From positions 806,001 to 870,000 of the forward strand of contig NZ_SMSI01000001.1 of NCBI RefSeq assembly GCF_004354915.1: a stretch of DNA of 64,000 nucleotides. Direction: 5' to 3'. This DNA comes from Pseudohoeflea suaedae. GTDB lineage: Bacteria; Pseudomonadota; Alphaproteobacteria; Rhizobiales; Rhizobiaceae. The first letter of the stretch is position 1. Each line of letters opens with the position of its first letter. A program made the position numbers and the translations under genes. Positions 45,524 through 55,045 of this stretch are shown here, one piece after another. The notes beneath the pieces were generated by a model. It saw only the letters and a list, made by a program, of their open reading frames with translations, was not told where the DNA came from and made no database searches.

Positions 45524-46534
45524 TCAATTGGCTTCCGGGTTTCGGTATTGCTCGTTGACCTTGCCGAATTCCGCCATCAGCCGCCCCCAGGCAACCTGTG
45601 CATGATAGAGCGCGATGACCGGTGAACCGGTTTTGGCATAGAGCTTCAGTCCGCGGAACGGCGAGGTTGCCAGAAGTGCCAGGGATTTGGCCAGGATCCG
45701 GACCCGGGACGACATGCCGGGGTTTTGCCGCTGGTCGATAATGGTCGAAATCGCGCCGTTGCGGAGGCTACGGGCATTCAGCCAGGAAAACTCCCCGCGC
45801 CGCGCCGGCACGGTCTCCATGACCGGTGCTTCCTGGCACCAGCCGTAGGAAAAGCCCTTCGCCCTGCAGCGCCGGTAAAAATCGCTGTCGCCGCCGCCGA
45901 TGAAATTGAAGGCGGGATCGAGAAACGGCCGCGGCATGGTTTCGAGCACGCGCCGCGCGATCATCACATTGCCCGATGAATAGAGAATGGGCACCTGGCC
46001 CGTCTGACCGTAAGGCGGGGTAAAAACCGGATGGCGTGCCAGCGGTGCAAGCTGCGGATCCTCGAAGACCGGGAGCTGGGGAGCGCCGATAATATCGGCG
46101 CCCGTCGTCATCCCTGTGTTCGATAACAGGGCAAGCCAGTCGGGCGTGGCGATCTCGTCATCGTCGATGACGGCTATGTGAGTGAAATTCTCGAATTCCG
46201 ACAGCGCGGTTTCCCAGCCGGCATTGTAGGCGTGGCAATTGCCGCGACGGTGCGCGACGACAACCATGCCGTCGACCGGCGCGCTTTCGAACCATGCTCT
46301 GGCGGCCTCGGCGCCTTCCATCCCATCGGCATCGTTTTCCATCACGATGACGGCGAAACGGATGTCGGTCTTCTGCCGCGCCAGCGATTCCAGCGTCTCG
46401 ACGAGATGGACCGGGCGACGGAATGTGGGCAGTGTGATCACATGCGTGACAGTTGGCGCGTCGAGGCGCTCGGAGCGGAAGGCGATCGATTTGTCGAGGG
46501 GCTGGCTCACGGCTTCATCCGGTCTGTTGTTCAT
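45524..46534 (-). CDS. GT2-family glycosyltransferase
   Basis: The 336-residue protein begins with a Rossmann-like HVITLPTFRRPVHLVETLES, contains the metal-binding DDD triplet (AVIDDDEIATPDWL) and the acceptor-region GGGDSDFYRRCRAKGF, all typical of GT-A family 2 enzymes. I chose ATG 46532-46534, because upstream in-frame starts extend past the probable promoter region shared with the divergent gene at 46662. No membrane segment is visible. It is convergent with the flagellar cluster and likely serves surface polysaccharide synthesis; acceptor unknown. Confidence 0.85.
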   Translation of the reverse strand: MNNRPDEAVSQPLDKSIAFRSERLDAPTVTHVITLPTFRRPVHLVETLESLARQKTDIRFAVIVMENDADGMEGAEAARAWFESAPVDGMVVVAHRRGNCHAYNAGWETALSEFENFTHIAVIDDDEIATPDWLALLSNTGMTTGADIIGAPQLPVFEDPQLAPLARHPVFTPPYGQTGQVPILYSSGNVMIARRVLETMPRPFLDPAFNFIGGGDSDFYRRCRAKGFSYGWCQEAPVMETVPARRGEFSWLNARSLRNGAISTIIDQRQNPGMSSRVRILAKSLALLATSPFRGLKLYAKTGSPVIALYHAQVAWGRLMAEFGKVNEQYRNPEAN

Positions 46535-46661
46535 CCCAGAACAGCAGAAAATGCTGAAGATTGCCTGAAGGACAGGGGCAGGACGCTGTCCCTCAAAGTT
46601 AAGAGCGCCTTCAGGCCTCGGTGGTACTACCGGAGAAAACATGTTTCTATGAACGGCAACA

Positions 46662-47834
46662 ATGCTGCACCTTGTATTCGTCACATCGCTGGTCCCCGTC
46701 ACCGAGCCCCGCTCAGGCTACGATATCGCCAATCGCGTCATTGTCGATGCCCTGCGCCTGATGGGCCATCATGTCTCGGTCATCGGATTCCTGCAGCCGG
46801 GCGCTGCGGTGGCGGATCGCGACAACACGGTGCTTCTCGGCGAGCTGGAAGTCACGAATGCAAAGGTCGGCGCGGCACAGAAGCTGCGGTGGCTTGCTTC
46901 CGCATTTCGCCATGGCGAGCCTGTCTCGGTGGCCAAGATGCATGCGGCAAGCCGCGGCCAGCTGCGCCAGGCGCTCGCCTCCGTCGGACCGTTCGACGGT
47001 ATCGTGCTGAATTCCGTCCAGCTTCCCGGCGCCTTTCTCGACCTTTTCAGCTCTTCGCCCTGCCTCTATGTGGCGCATAATGTGGAAGCGGCCTCGGCGG
47101 CGCAGAACGCCTCGACTGCCGGCAGCCCGTCGTCGCGGTTCCTGTTTTCGCGCGAGGCGCGGCTGTTGCGCGACGTCGAGACCAGGCTCTGCGCGCTCGC
47201 GAACCATGTCTTCACGCTCGCCGATGCCGACAGGGCGGCTCTCGGGGTCCCGGGGCCGGATCGTTCCGGCGTCCTGCCGCTGGTGACCTCTATCGAGCCG
47301 CCGGCTCCTCCCGCGTCACGCGCCCCGGAGTTCGATGTCGGCCTCGTCGGCTCATGGACATGGGCAGCCAATCGTGCGGGCCTCGACTGGTTTCTCGAAA
47401 GGATCGTGCCGCGCCTCCCTTCTGATTTCAAAATCGCTGTCGCAGGCGGTCTCGAGGATACTCCCGCAGGCATGTCCGCCAATGTCGGGTTTCTGGGCCG
47501 GGTGCCGGATGCGCGCGACTTCGTTCGTTCGGTTCGGGTCGTTCCGCTCGTTTCGCGGGTGGGGACGGGGGTTCAGCTCAAGTCCATCGAGACCTTCGAA
47601 CTCGGAATTCCGGCGGTGGCGACGCGGAGCTCGGTCCGCGGCATCGCCGAACCGCCGGCGAATTGCAGGGTCGCCGACGACGACGCTGGCTTTGCCGAGG
47701 CGCTCATCGATCTGGTCAACCGTGCGCGTTCCGGTGAAAATCTTGACGTGGACGGTCGCGCCTTCCATGAATCGCAACTCAACGGCTTGACTGCGGCGCT
47801 TGCAATCGGCATCGAACGATTGTCGCACGGTTAA
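46662..47834 (+). CDS. GT4-like glycosyltransferase
   Basis: The 390-residue GT-B-type protein has an N-terminal domain starting HLVFVTSLVPVTEPRSGYDI. The C-terminal domain shows GLVGSWTWAANRAGLDWFLE, VGFLGRVPDARDFV and the nucleotide-sugar clamp region (RVGTGVQLKSIETFELGIPA). It is divergent from the GT2 gene, with 127 bases between. Substrate not deducible; context suggests polysaccharide assembly. Confidence 0.85.
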   Translation: MLHLVFVTSLVPVTEPRSGYDIANRVIVDALRLMGHHVSVIGFLQPGAAVADRDNTVLLGELEVTNAKVGAAQKLRWLASAFRHGEPVSVAKMHAASRGQLRQALASVGPFDGIVLNSVQLPGAFLDLFSSSPCLYVAHNVEAASAAQNASTAGSPSSRFLFSREARLLRDVETRLCALANHVFTLADADRAALGVPGPDRSGVLPLVTSIEPPAPPASRAPEFDVGLVGSWTWAANRAGLDWFLERIVPRLPSDFKIAVAGGLEDTPAGMSANVGFLGRVPDARDFVRSVRVVPLVSRVGTGVQLKSIETFELGIPAVATRSSVRGIAEPPANCRVADDDAGFAEALIDLVNRARSGENLDVDGRAFHESQLNGLTAALAIGIERLSHG

Positions 47835-47942
47835 TGGAATCCTAAAATATCCTTACCCTCATTCCCCAACCCGCGCTTCATCCTTTTTAAAAGCTTGCTA
47901 ACGCTTGAATAGGCGAGCTTGATCTTGATTTCGGGAACCTTG

Positions 47943-48719
47943 ATGCAGACGTCTGGCAACTATCGCGATGTCTTGGGAATGCGCGTGACAGCCTTCGGTT
48001 GGGAGGATGCCCTGCAGGTGCTCGATTCCGGACTCCGGCCAGGCTGCAAACAGCGGATCGTCAACTTCCTCAACGCCAACAATGCCAATATCGCCTACGG
48101 CAATGCCGGCTATCGTGAGGCCCTTGCCGCCTCCGACATGCTTCTGCCCGATGGCATCGGCATGGATATCGCCGCAAAGGCCATTGCGGGTGAGGCATTC
48201 CCCGCCAATCTCAACGGGACCGACTTCATCCCTGCGCTGCTCCTCCATATTGATCGCCCGCTGCGGGTGGCCCTGATCGGGGGCAGTGCCGCGGCAGTCG
48301 AACAGGCGGCGATCAATTTCAAGAAGTTGGCGCCCTGGCACGAATTTCGCGCGATTTCCGACGGTTACTTCGGTGAAGAGGGGAGCGAAAGGGTGAAGCA
48401 GGATCTCGCCGCCTTCGCCCCCGATTTCACCCTGGTCGCGATGGGCAGCCCGCTGCAGGAACTCTGGATCAAAAGCAATATCGGGCCTGAACACGGTCGT
48501 CTGGTGATGGGGGTCGGAGCCCTGTTCGATTTCGTGTCCGGACAGGTTCGCCGCGCGCCGCAATGGGTGCGGGATTTGCGGTTCGAATGGGTTTTTCGCT
48601 TGCTTGTCGAACCGGGGCGCCTCTGGCACCGCTATATTGTCGGCAATCCGCTTTTTATCTACCGTGTGTTCCGTTACAGACTGACGCACGATCGAGTTGA
48701 AACTTCTGCGGCGGAATAA
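47943..48719 (+). CDS. WecG/TagA/CpsF-family (GT26) glycosyltransferase
   Basis: The 258-residue enzyme carries GT26 marks: FLNANNANIAYGNAGYREAL, the catalytic-site LPDGIGMDIAAKAI and GSPLQELWI. Relatives add the second sugar (often ManNAc or ManNAcA-type) to an undecaprenyl-linked sugar. ATG 47943 follows GGGA by seven bases and is preferred over the in-frame TTG at 47919. Its end overlaps a possible long form of the next gene. Confidence 0.88.
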   Translation: MQTSGNYRDVLGMRVTAFGWEDALQVLDSGLRPGCKQRIVNFLNANNANIAYGNAGYREALAASDMLLPDGIGMDIAAKAIAGEAFPANLNGTDFIPALLLHIDRPLRVALIGGSAAAVEQAAINFKKLAPWHEFRAISDGYFGEEGSERVKQDLAAFAPDFTLVAMGSPLQELWIKSNIGPEHGRLVMGVGALFDFVSGQVRRAPQWVRDLRFEWVFRLLVEPGRLWHRYIVGNPLFIYRVFRYRLTHDRVETSAAE

Positions 48720-48747
48720 GACCGTCGCATCTTATCGGGAAGCGGCC

Positions 48748-49632
48748 ATGAAGACGGCAATCATGACGGCATCCTATGTCGGCGATTTCGAAAGATGCAG
48801 GCTACTCTGCGAAACCATCGATCGCTTCTTTTCGGGCAACTGGCATCACTATCTGCTCGTCGAGCGGCGGGATGTGGACTTGTTCCGGCAATTTGCCGGT
48901 GAGCGTCGCAGCGTCGTCAGCGAGGCCGAGCTTTTCCCCGCCTGGTTACGCTCCTTTCCCGATCCCCTCGGTTCCAGCCGCCGCATCTGGCCGACCCCGT
49001 TCACACTGCCTTTGCGGGGCTGGCATGCGCAGCAGTTGCGCCGCCTCGCGCTCGCGCGCCATATCGAGGCCGATACGCTGCTATCGATCGATTCCGAAGT
49101 GGTCATCGTCCGGCCTTTCGACCCGGCGAGCCTCTGGTTCGACGGCAGGATGCGGTTTTACAGGGTCGAAGACGGGAAGGGGACTGTCTCTTCCGATCAT
49201 CCGCGCTGGATTGCCCATGCCGGGGACCTGCTCGGTCTGCCGCGCGATCCAGGCTTTGCCCATGATTACATCACCGCCGCGATCCCCTGGCGGGTGGATA
49301 CGGCGCGCGCGCTGCTCGATCATATCGAAAGGATTTCGGGTACCGGATGGTTGCGCGCGGTCATGTCGTCGCGCGACATCTCCGAGTGCATGATCTACGG
49401 GCGTTTCGTCGATGAGGTCCTGGATGGAGCGGGGCACTCTCACGATCCCCGGCCGCTCTGTCATGTCCTGTGGCAAAAAGGTATCTTTTCCGAGAACCGC
49501 GCGGGACTGGTCGAGTTCATGCGCGGCCTCTCCGACGACCAGATCGCGATCGCGGTGCAATCCTTCGTCGGACATCCGCTTTCCGACATCCGCGAGCTTG
49601 CCTTGGGACTGCCGGCTGCGCCTGCGCTCTGA
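48748..49632 (+). CDS. DUF6492-like protein, possible glycosyltransferase
   Basis: The 294-residue protein begins MKTAIMTASYVGDFERCRLL and has an aspartate pair region (LLSIDSEVVIVRPFD) like the DXD site of GT-A enzymes. From memory this resembles proteins labelled DUF6492. ATG 48748 (GGGA upstream) is favoured over 48697, which would overlap the GT26 gene by 23 bases. Neighbours are polysaccharide genes, so a transferase role is likely but unproven. Confidence 0.7.
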   Translation: MKTAIMTASYVGDFERCRLLCETIDRFFSGNWHHYLLVERRDVDLFRQFAGERRSVVSEAELFPAWLRSFPDPLGSSRRIWPTPFTLPLRGWHAQQLRRLALARHIEADTLLSIDSEVVIVRPFDPASLWFDGRMRFYRVEDGKGTVSSDHPRWIAHAGDLLGLPRDPGFAHDYITAAIPWRVDTARALLDHIERISGTGWLRAVMSSRDISECMIYGRFVDEVLDGAGHSHDPRPLCHVLWQKGIFSENRAGLVEFMRGLSDDQIAIAVQSFVGHPLSDIRELALGLPAAPAL

Positions 49633-49635
49633 GCC

Positions 49636-50964
49636 TCAGATCACCCGGCGGCGTGTCTCGCTCTTGTAGGCAAGCGCGCCGTAGGTCACGATCGCTGAAA
49701 TCAGGTAAAGCACCAGGAACACGAGGTTCATGAGGCCGACCCAGCTCTGCGTGGGCAGTCCCTGTGTCAGGAGTATCGCCAAGAGCCCGGCCTTGGCCGC
49801 GCCCAGGAGCGCGAGGATCGCCGTGCGGACGACGGTTCGACCCGTCCCGTAGAGAAGTTCGGAGTGATATTCGAGCAGGTTCCGGAGTGCGGGGACGGCG
49901 AGCACGAAGACCAGAAGCGGTGTCGCCTCGGCAACATTGGAACCGAGCAGTTTCGGGAAGACCCAGAGCATGGCGACGAGCGCAACAAGCCCGGCGATCG
50001 AGACGCCGGCTACCAGGGCTTCGAGACCGGCGCGGACCTTGAGCGTTTCGATGATCGCCGGCGCGCGCATCAGGCGCTGGACGAGGAGCGTCAGAAAGGA
50101 TCGGACCGGCAGGGCGGTCAGATCGACGAGCCGCATGATGATCGCGTAGATGCCGGCGACCTCCGCCCCGCCGAACGTGAGAACGAGCACCTTGTCGAGT
50201 TCGGACTGGACATAGAACAGCATTTCGGCGCCTGCCACCGAGACGGCATCGATCCAGCGCCTGAGATACAGTCGCGGCGACCAGCGTAGCCTGACGCGGG
50301 GGTAGTAGAAGATGATGGCGATCATGGCTGCAAGGCCGTTGGCGAACAGATACCACCAGCTCCAGGCCGCCAGCGCATCGGTTCCGGAATAGGCGAAGGC
50401 GAGGGCGGCGAGCGCCTTGAGAGCGGTGGCGAACACGACCAGCAGCGAACCCGCGCCGAAGCGGTTGATGCCGTAGGAGACGATGACGACGATCTCCATG
50501 ATCCGCCAGCACAGGATCTCGGCGATCAAGATGCGGGCGAAGACGCCGATCGTGATCTCGCCGTGGAAGACGATGTAGAAGGTCACCACGCTTGCCAGCG
50601 CCACGACGGGCAGCGACAGGACGAGCCCGGCGAGAAACCCGGCCGTATAGGTGCCCAGAAGCCGCTGCTTGACGGTCGCGATCCGGTAGAGCGGTGAGAC
50701 GAAGCCGAAGGCCAGCAATCGCGAGAGCATCACGCCGCAGGCGGAGGCCGTGGCAAACAGGCCGAAATCGGCGATCGACAGAGTGTTCGCGACGGCAATG
50801 AAATAGGCCATCGAGATGATGAGCCTGCCCCCCGTTCCGCCGATCATCGAGAGATAGGCCCGGATCGCCGTGCGATTATCCGTTGCAAACGCCATCACGC
50901 GCGAAAACCGTGTGGTTTCCCCGTGCATGGAAGCATGTTCCTCGTGGTCGATCCCCGTCGTCAT
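49636..50964 (-). CDS. Wzx-like polysaccharide flippase
   Basis: The 442-residue polytopic protein has roughly 12 hydrophobic segments spread evenly through the chain (for example GRLIISMAYFIAVANTLSIA and GLFATASACGVMLSRLLAFG) and few charged loops, the pattern of the MOP/PST exporter group that flips lipid-linked repeat units. Convergent with the DUF6492-like gene (three bases apart). A later Met (base 50928) is an alternative start. Confidence 0.78.
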   Translation of the reverse strand: MTTGIDHEEHASMHGETTRFSRVMAFATDNRTAIRAYLSMIGGTGGRLIISMAYFIAVANTLSIADFGLFATASACGVMLSRLLAFGFVSPLYRIATVKQRLLGTYTAGFLAGLVLSLPVVALASVVTFYIVFHGEITIGVFARILIAEILCWRIMEIVVIVSYGINRFGAGSLLVVFATALKALAALAFAYSGTDALAAWSWWYLFANGLAAMIAIIFYYPRVRLRWSPRLYLRRWIDAVSVAGAEMLFYVQSELDKVLVLTFGGAEVAGIYAIIMRLVDLTALPVRSFLTLLVQRLMRAPAIIETLKVRAGLEALVAGVSIAGLVALVAMLWVFPKLLGSNVAEATPLLVFVLAVPALRNLLEYHSELLYGTGRTVVRTAILALLGAAKAGLLAILLTQGLPTQSWVGLMNLVFLVLYLISAIVTYGALAYKSETRRRVI

Positions 50965-51179
50965 GGATCTCGGTTTACATCACATGTGTTAATTCGCGGT
51001 ATGACGGCGCGATCGACCGTCCGGAAACCAGCAATTCCGCAGGTTCGATGGCCTTGCTGACGAGGCTGATTTGCAAGGCTGTTTTCGCTGCGCGCGGCCC
51101 GGTATTAACCTTTTATTATCTATGTCTGAATAGGTTTGGTTAACCAATGTGAAATTCTTTGAAGGCCTAGCCGACCGCG

Positions 51180-53771
51180 ATGTGGGACTCCGATCAGGAC
51201 AGAAATAGGCGCGGCGGACGCGGATCCCTGCTCGATCAGGGGGCCGGTTCGTCGGGTGGCGCACGTATTTCAGCCTCATCGCGCGGGCAGGGCCGTCCTG
51301 AAAAGCCGGCGCTGTCCAGCTCGCTGCTCGGCGCGGAACCGCGAGCGGCGCGTGTTTCCACGCGACCAGCCGGTTATGGTCCGGAAGCCTCGTACTCCGA
51401 ACCGAGGACGTCCCCGCACGAGACGCCCGCGCCCGAGGGTCGGAAACACACGCAGCGGCGCTCTTTCGGCAATCACATTGCCAGCATGTTGACCTTCGCC
51501 GGTGATGGCCGGCGCAGTGAGGAACCCGTTGCGGGAGACAATCCCGAGAACGTGTCGAGGCCATATCGCGCGCCGGAGCCGGAATATGAGCGGCGAGCCG
51601 AAGCCGCACCGCGAGCCGGGCCTGTCAGGAGAAGCTACGAGGAAAGCGTGCCGCGTGAGAGCTACCCGCGCGCAGAACGCTATTACGATGACGACGATGA
51701 CCGCCCCCTGGTGGATATCGGGGTTCTCGTCGCATCCGTCTGGCGTCATCGCCGGCTTATCGTCTCGACGACCGTTATCGGAGCGATTGCCGGCGTGCTG
51801 ATCGCGCTGAGCACGCCGAACCATTATTATGCCGAGACCAAGATGTTCATCGACCCGCGTGAAATCCGGGTCACCGAAGACGATCTGCGCAATCAGAACC
51901 TGTCGACCGAGGCCATGATCGCACTGGCGGACAGCCAGATCCAGATCCTGTCTTCGAACCACGTGCTGTCGCAGGTGGTCGACAAGCTTAATCTGATCCG
52001 TGACCCGGAATTCAACGGTTCGGCTACCGCAGGAGGGATTGCGGGCGGCATTGCGCTCATCAGGCAGCTGCTTTCCGGCAGCGAAGTCAATGACGAGATG
52101 GAGACCGAGGCGATCGACACCCTCGGCAAGGCGCTGGCCATCTCGCGCGACCCGCAGACCTTCGTCATCAATGTGGGCGTCACCACCCGTGATGCGGACA
52201 AGTCGACCCTCATCGCCAACACGCTGGTCGACACCTATCTCGCTTCCGAAGACGCCGCCCAGTCCGGCCTGATGGAGCGAACATCGGAGGCGCTCGATTC
52301 CCGCCTCGATTCCCTGCGCTCCGATCTGAATGCAGCCGAGCGGGCAGTCGAGAACTTTCGCGCCGAAAACGATCTCGTCGGCGTCGGCGGCGAACTCATC
52401 GACGACAAGCAAGTCGTCGCGCTCAACCAGCAACGCGCCAATGCGCTTGCCCAGAAGGTCTCGGTCCGGGTCAAGGCGGAAAATCTCGCCAAGGCCGACG
52501 TCAACGACGTCATCGACGGGGCGTTTCCCGAGGAGTTCCTGTCGGCCAACCTGCTTGAACTGCGCAAGCAATATTCTCAGGCCAAGTCCAACGCCGATTC
52601 TCTCGCCTCCAGCCTGGGACCCCTCCACCCGAAATATGTCGCGGCCGATTCATCGCTTGCGTCGCTGCGCGGGCAGATCCGCTCCGAACTGCGACGCATC
52701 GTGGCGTCGTCGCAGGCCGAACTTCAGCGTGCCGTGGAAACCGAACAGGAACTGTCGAGCCAGCTGGCTGTTGCCAAGACGAAGTCGCTCGACAATTCCG
52801 AAGAACTGGTCACCCTGCGCGAACTGGAGCGCACGGCGAGTGCCACCCGCGAGATCTACGAAAGCTTCCTCAAGCGGTCGCGCGAGACCAGCGAGCGCGG
52901 CAATCTCAATCCGCAGAACGTGCGTGTCATCTCCGCCGCCGAACCGCCCCTCGATCCTGCAGGGCCATCGCGCAAGCTGATCGCCATTGCTGGCGCGATC
53001 CTCGGCACGCTGGCGGGTGTCGGCATTGCATTGGCTCTCGGTTTCCTCGAGATTCTCCGCGGCTTACTGCCCGATGATGGGCCCGGCGCGCCGCGAGGCG
53101 GGCGCAGATCTCCGTACTCGCCTGCACCGGACTCGGGCGCCGCCAGCCATGTCGCGGCACGCCGGGAGCAGGGACATGTGGCCGCCGCCACCGCCACCGG
53201 ATCGACCGCCGCCAGTGTCACTGCCGCCCGCGAACCGGAGCCTGTCGCCGCACCCGAATGGCAGCAGCCCGAGGTCGCCAGGGCCGCGCCTGCCCCGACG
53301 CCGCAGCCTTCCCAGGCGCCGCAGCCTGCCCAGCCGCCGCAGCCTGCCCACAAGCCTCAGCCGGCCTTCCATCCGGCATATCCGCAGGAGATGCAGGCGC
53401 AACCGGAGCAGGCCTATCCGGTCGCCTATCCGGCTCCTCCCGCCTATCCGGCTTATCAGCCCTATCCGCTGCATCCGATGATGGTTCAGGCCCCGCAGCC
53501 GCATTGGTTCCACGGCGCGCCATGGCCCCATCCTGCCGCCTATGCCCAGCCGGCCTATCCCGCAATGCCGCAACACGCTCAGCCCTACGCGCCGCAGGCC
53601 GGGGTGGCACAGCCACATGCTCCGGCCCAGCCTGTCGGCGCCGCGGCTGCTGCCGCGGATCGCGATCTTTCCGAGGACCATCGCTCGGACGAGGAGATCC
53701 GCCGGATCCGGTCGCAGATGCGCGAATTGCGTCACCGGATCGACCGCCGCACCCATCGCCGCAGCGCCTGA
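51180..53771 (+). CDS. Wzz/GumC-like polysaccharide co-polymerase with disordered tails, no kinase domain
   Basis: The 863-residue protein has a disordered, Arg/Ser/Pro-rich cytoplasmic N-terminus (1-175). A Wzz domain follows: TM1 about 193-211, TPNHYYAETKMFIDPREIRV after it, a periplasmic coiled-coil (about 370-580), EPPLDPAGPSRKLI and TM2 about 598-625. The cytoplasmic tail of about 238 residues is rich in Pro, Gln, Ala and Tyr (reiterated AYPxYP and PQPAQ units) and ends with a charged helix. GumC/ExoP relatives instead carry a tyrosine kinase or stop soon after TM2. It likely sets chain length or links the exporter. Confidence 0.85.
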   Translation: MWDSDQDRNRRGGRGSLLDQGAGSSGGARISASSRGQGRPEKPALSSSLLGAEPRAARVSTRPAGYGPEASYSEPRTSPHETPAPEGRKHTQRRSFGNHIASMLTFAGDGRRSEEPVAGDNPENVSRPYRAPEPEYERRAEAAPRAGPVRRSYEESVPRESYPRAERYYDDDDDRPLVDIGVLVASVWRHRRLIVSTTVIGAIAGVLIALSTPNHYYAETKMFIDPREIRVTEDDLRNQNLSTEAMIALADSQIQILSSNHVLSQVVDKLNLIRDPEFNGSATAGGIAGGIALIRQLLSGSEVNDEMETEAIDTLGKALAISRDPQTFVINVGVTTRDADKSTLIANTLVDTYLASEDAAQSGLMERTSEALDSRLDSLRSDLNAAERAVENFRAENDLVGVGGELIDDKQVVALNQQRANALAQKVSVRVKAENLAKADVNDVIDGAFPEEFLSANLLELRKQYSQAKSNADSLASSLGPLHPKYVAADSSLASLRGQIRSELRRIVASSQAELQRAVETEQELSSQLAVAKTKSLDNSEELVTLRELERTASATREIYESFLKRSRETSERGNLNPQNVRVISAAEPPLDPAGPSRKLIAIAGAILGTLAGVGIALALGFLEILRGLLPDDGPGAPRGGRRSPYSPAPDSGAASHVAARREQGHVAAATATGSTAASVTAAREPEPVAAPEWQQPEVARAAPAPTPQPSQAPQPAQPPQPAHKPQPAFHPAYPQEMQAQPEQAYPVAYPAPPAYPAYQPYPLHPMMVQAPQPHWFHGAPWPHPAAYAQPAYPAMPQHAQPYAPQAGVAQPHAPAQPVGAAAAAADRDLSEDHRSDEEIRRIRSQMRELRHRIDRRTHRRSA

Positions 53772-53950
53772 GGCGATCCGTCCGAACTCCTGGATGGGCA
53801 CTGGTTGCAATTAAAGCGCCAGGCCGCCTTTACCTTTCCCGATTTATCTCCCAGAAGGGCGGAAAATGACCGGCGCGGGTCGCGGCTGAATGATTGCCGC
53901 GCATCCGCTTTCCCCAAACTCCGGTCGGATCAGACATGGGAGTTGTCATG

Positions 53951-54850
53951 ATGGCGAACGTAATCGACGGCAAGGCGGTCGCGGCTTCGGTGATCGAGAA
54001 GGTCAGGGCCGCATCCTCCGAACTTGAAGCCGCTGCCGGCGTGAAGCCCGGGCTTGCGGTGATCATCGTCGGGGACGATCCGGCCTCGCATGTCTATGTC
54101 TCGTCCAAAAGCCGCATGGCGAAGGAGTGCGGCTTCAACTCGGTCCAGCACACGCTGCCGGCCGAAACCTCGCAGACGGATCTGCTGGCGCTCGTCGAGC
54201 AACTCAACGGTGACGCGACCGTCCACGGCATCCTCGTGCAGTTGCCGCTTCCCGATCATCTCGACGCCGACGCCGTGACCCAGTCGATCAAGCCCGAGAA
54301 GGATGTCGATGGGCTGCATGTGATCAATGCCGGCAAGCTGATGACCGGCGATCTGAAGACGGGGCTCATTTCCTGCACGCCAGCCGGGGCCATGCTCTTC
54401 GTCCGGCAGACGCATGGCGCGGACCTTTCGGGCCTGAACGCCGTTGTCATCGGACGCTCCAACCTCTTCGGCAAGCCGATGGGCGCGCTGCTTCTGGCCG
54501 CAAATGCGACCGTCACCATCTGTCATTCGCGGACGAAGGATCTTGCCGAGGTCTGCCGTCGCGCCGATATCCTCGTCGCCGCTGTGGGTCGCCCCGAGAT
54601 GGTCAAGAAGGATTGGGTGAAACCCGGCGCCACCATCATCGATGTCGGCATCAACCGAATTCCTGCACCTGAGCGCGGAGAGGGCAAGACCCGTCTGGTC
54701 GGCGACGTGGCTTTTGCCGAATGCGCGGACGTCGCTGGCACCATCACGCCGGTGCCGGGCGGCGTCGGGCCGATGACCATCGCCATGCTGATGGCCAATA
54801 CGGTCACCGCGGCTTTTCGCGCCAACGCGCAACCCGAACCCTCTTTCTGA
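53951..54850 (+). CDS. folD: Methylenetetrahydrofolate dehydrogenase/cyclohydrolase FolD
   Basis: The bifunctional enzyme oxidises 5,10-methylene-THF to 10-formyl-THF. The 299-residue product shows the catalytic-lysine segment [30 protein letters not shown] and the NADP site [16 protein letters not shown], with C-terminal [19 protein letters not shown]. Two adjacent ATG codons (53948, 53951) are preceded by GGGAG; I chose the second for family agreement. An imperfect hairpin follows the stop. Confidence 0.96.
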   Translation: MANVIDGKAVAASVIEKVRAASSELEAAAGVKPGLAVIIVGDDPASHVYVSSKSRMAKECGFNSVQHTLPAETSQTDLLALVEQLNGDATVHGILVQLPLPDHLDADAVTQSIKPEKDVDGLHVINAGKLMTGDLKTGLISCTPAGAMLFVRQTHGADLSGLNAVVIGRSNLFGKPMGALLLAANATVTICHSRTKDLAEVCRRADILVAAVGRPEMVKKDWVKPGATIIDVGINRIPAPERGEGKTRLVGDVAFAECADVAGTITPVPGGVGPMTIAMLMANTVTAAFRANAQPEPSF

Positions 54851-54863
54851 GTTCCCCAAGGGA

Positions 54864-54892
54864 GGCGGAAGGCCACCCCGGCTTCTGCCGCC
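54864..54892 (+). terminator. Imperfect GC-rich hairpin after folD
   Basis: GGCGG (54864-54868) pairs with CCGCC (54888-54892), with further interrupted pairing inside. Located 14 bases after the folD stop; no strong T tract. Confidence 0.35.
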
Positions 54893-55045
54893 TTGTTCCG
54901 GCCCGGCTCTTTGGCTAGGCTCCCCACGAACCGGGAAACGGAATTCACGCCACAGACAGGCCGAAGGGCACGTTGCCACCGGCGTCATGCCGCAGAGCTC
55001 ATACTCTCCGCCCGGAGGCAGACTTCCAGAGACAGGAGCACGACG

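Noticed and set aside
46535-46702. Extended N-terminus of the GT2 glycosyltransferase
   Set aside because: The extra 56 residues show no GT2 similarity and would cross the divergent gene's promoter and start.
45508-53771. Polysaccharide locus as a recently transferred island
   Set aside because: No integrase, tRNA, direct repeats or obvious change in base composition or codon use is visible at either edge.
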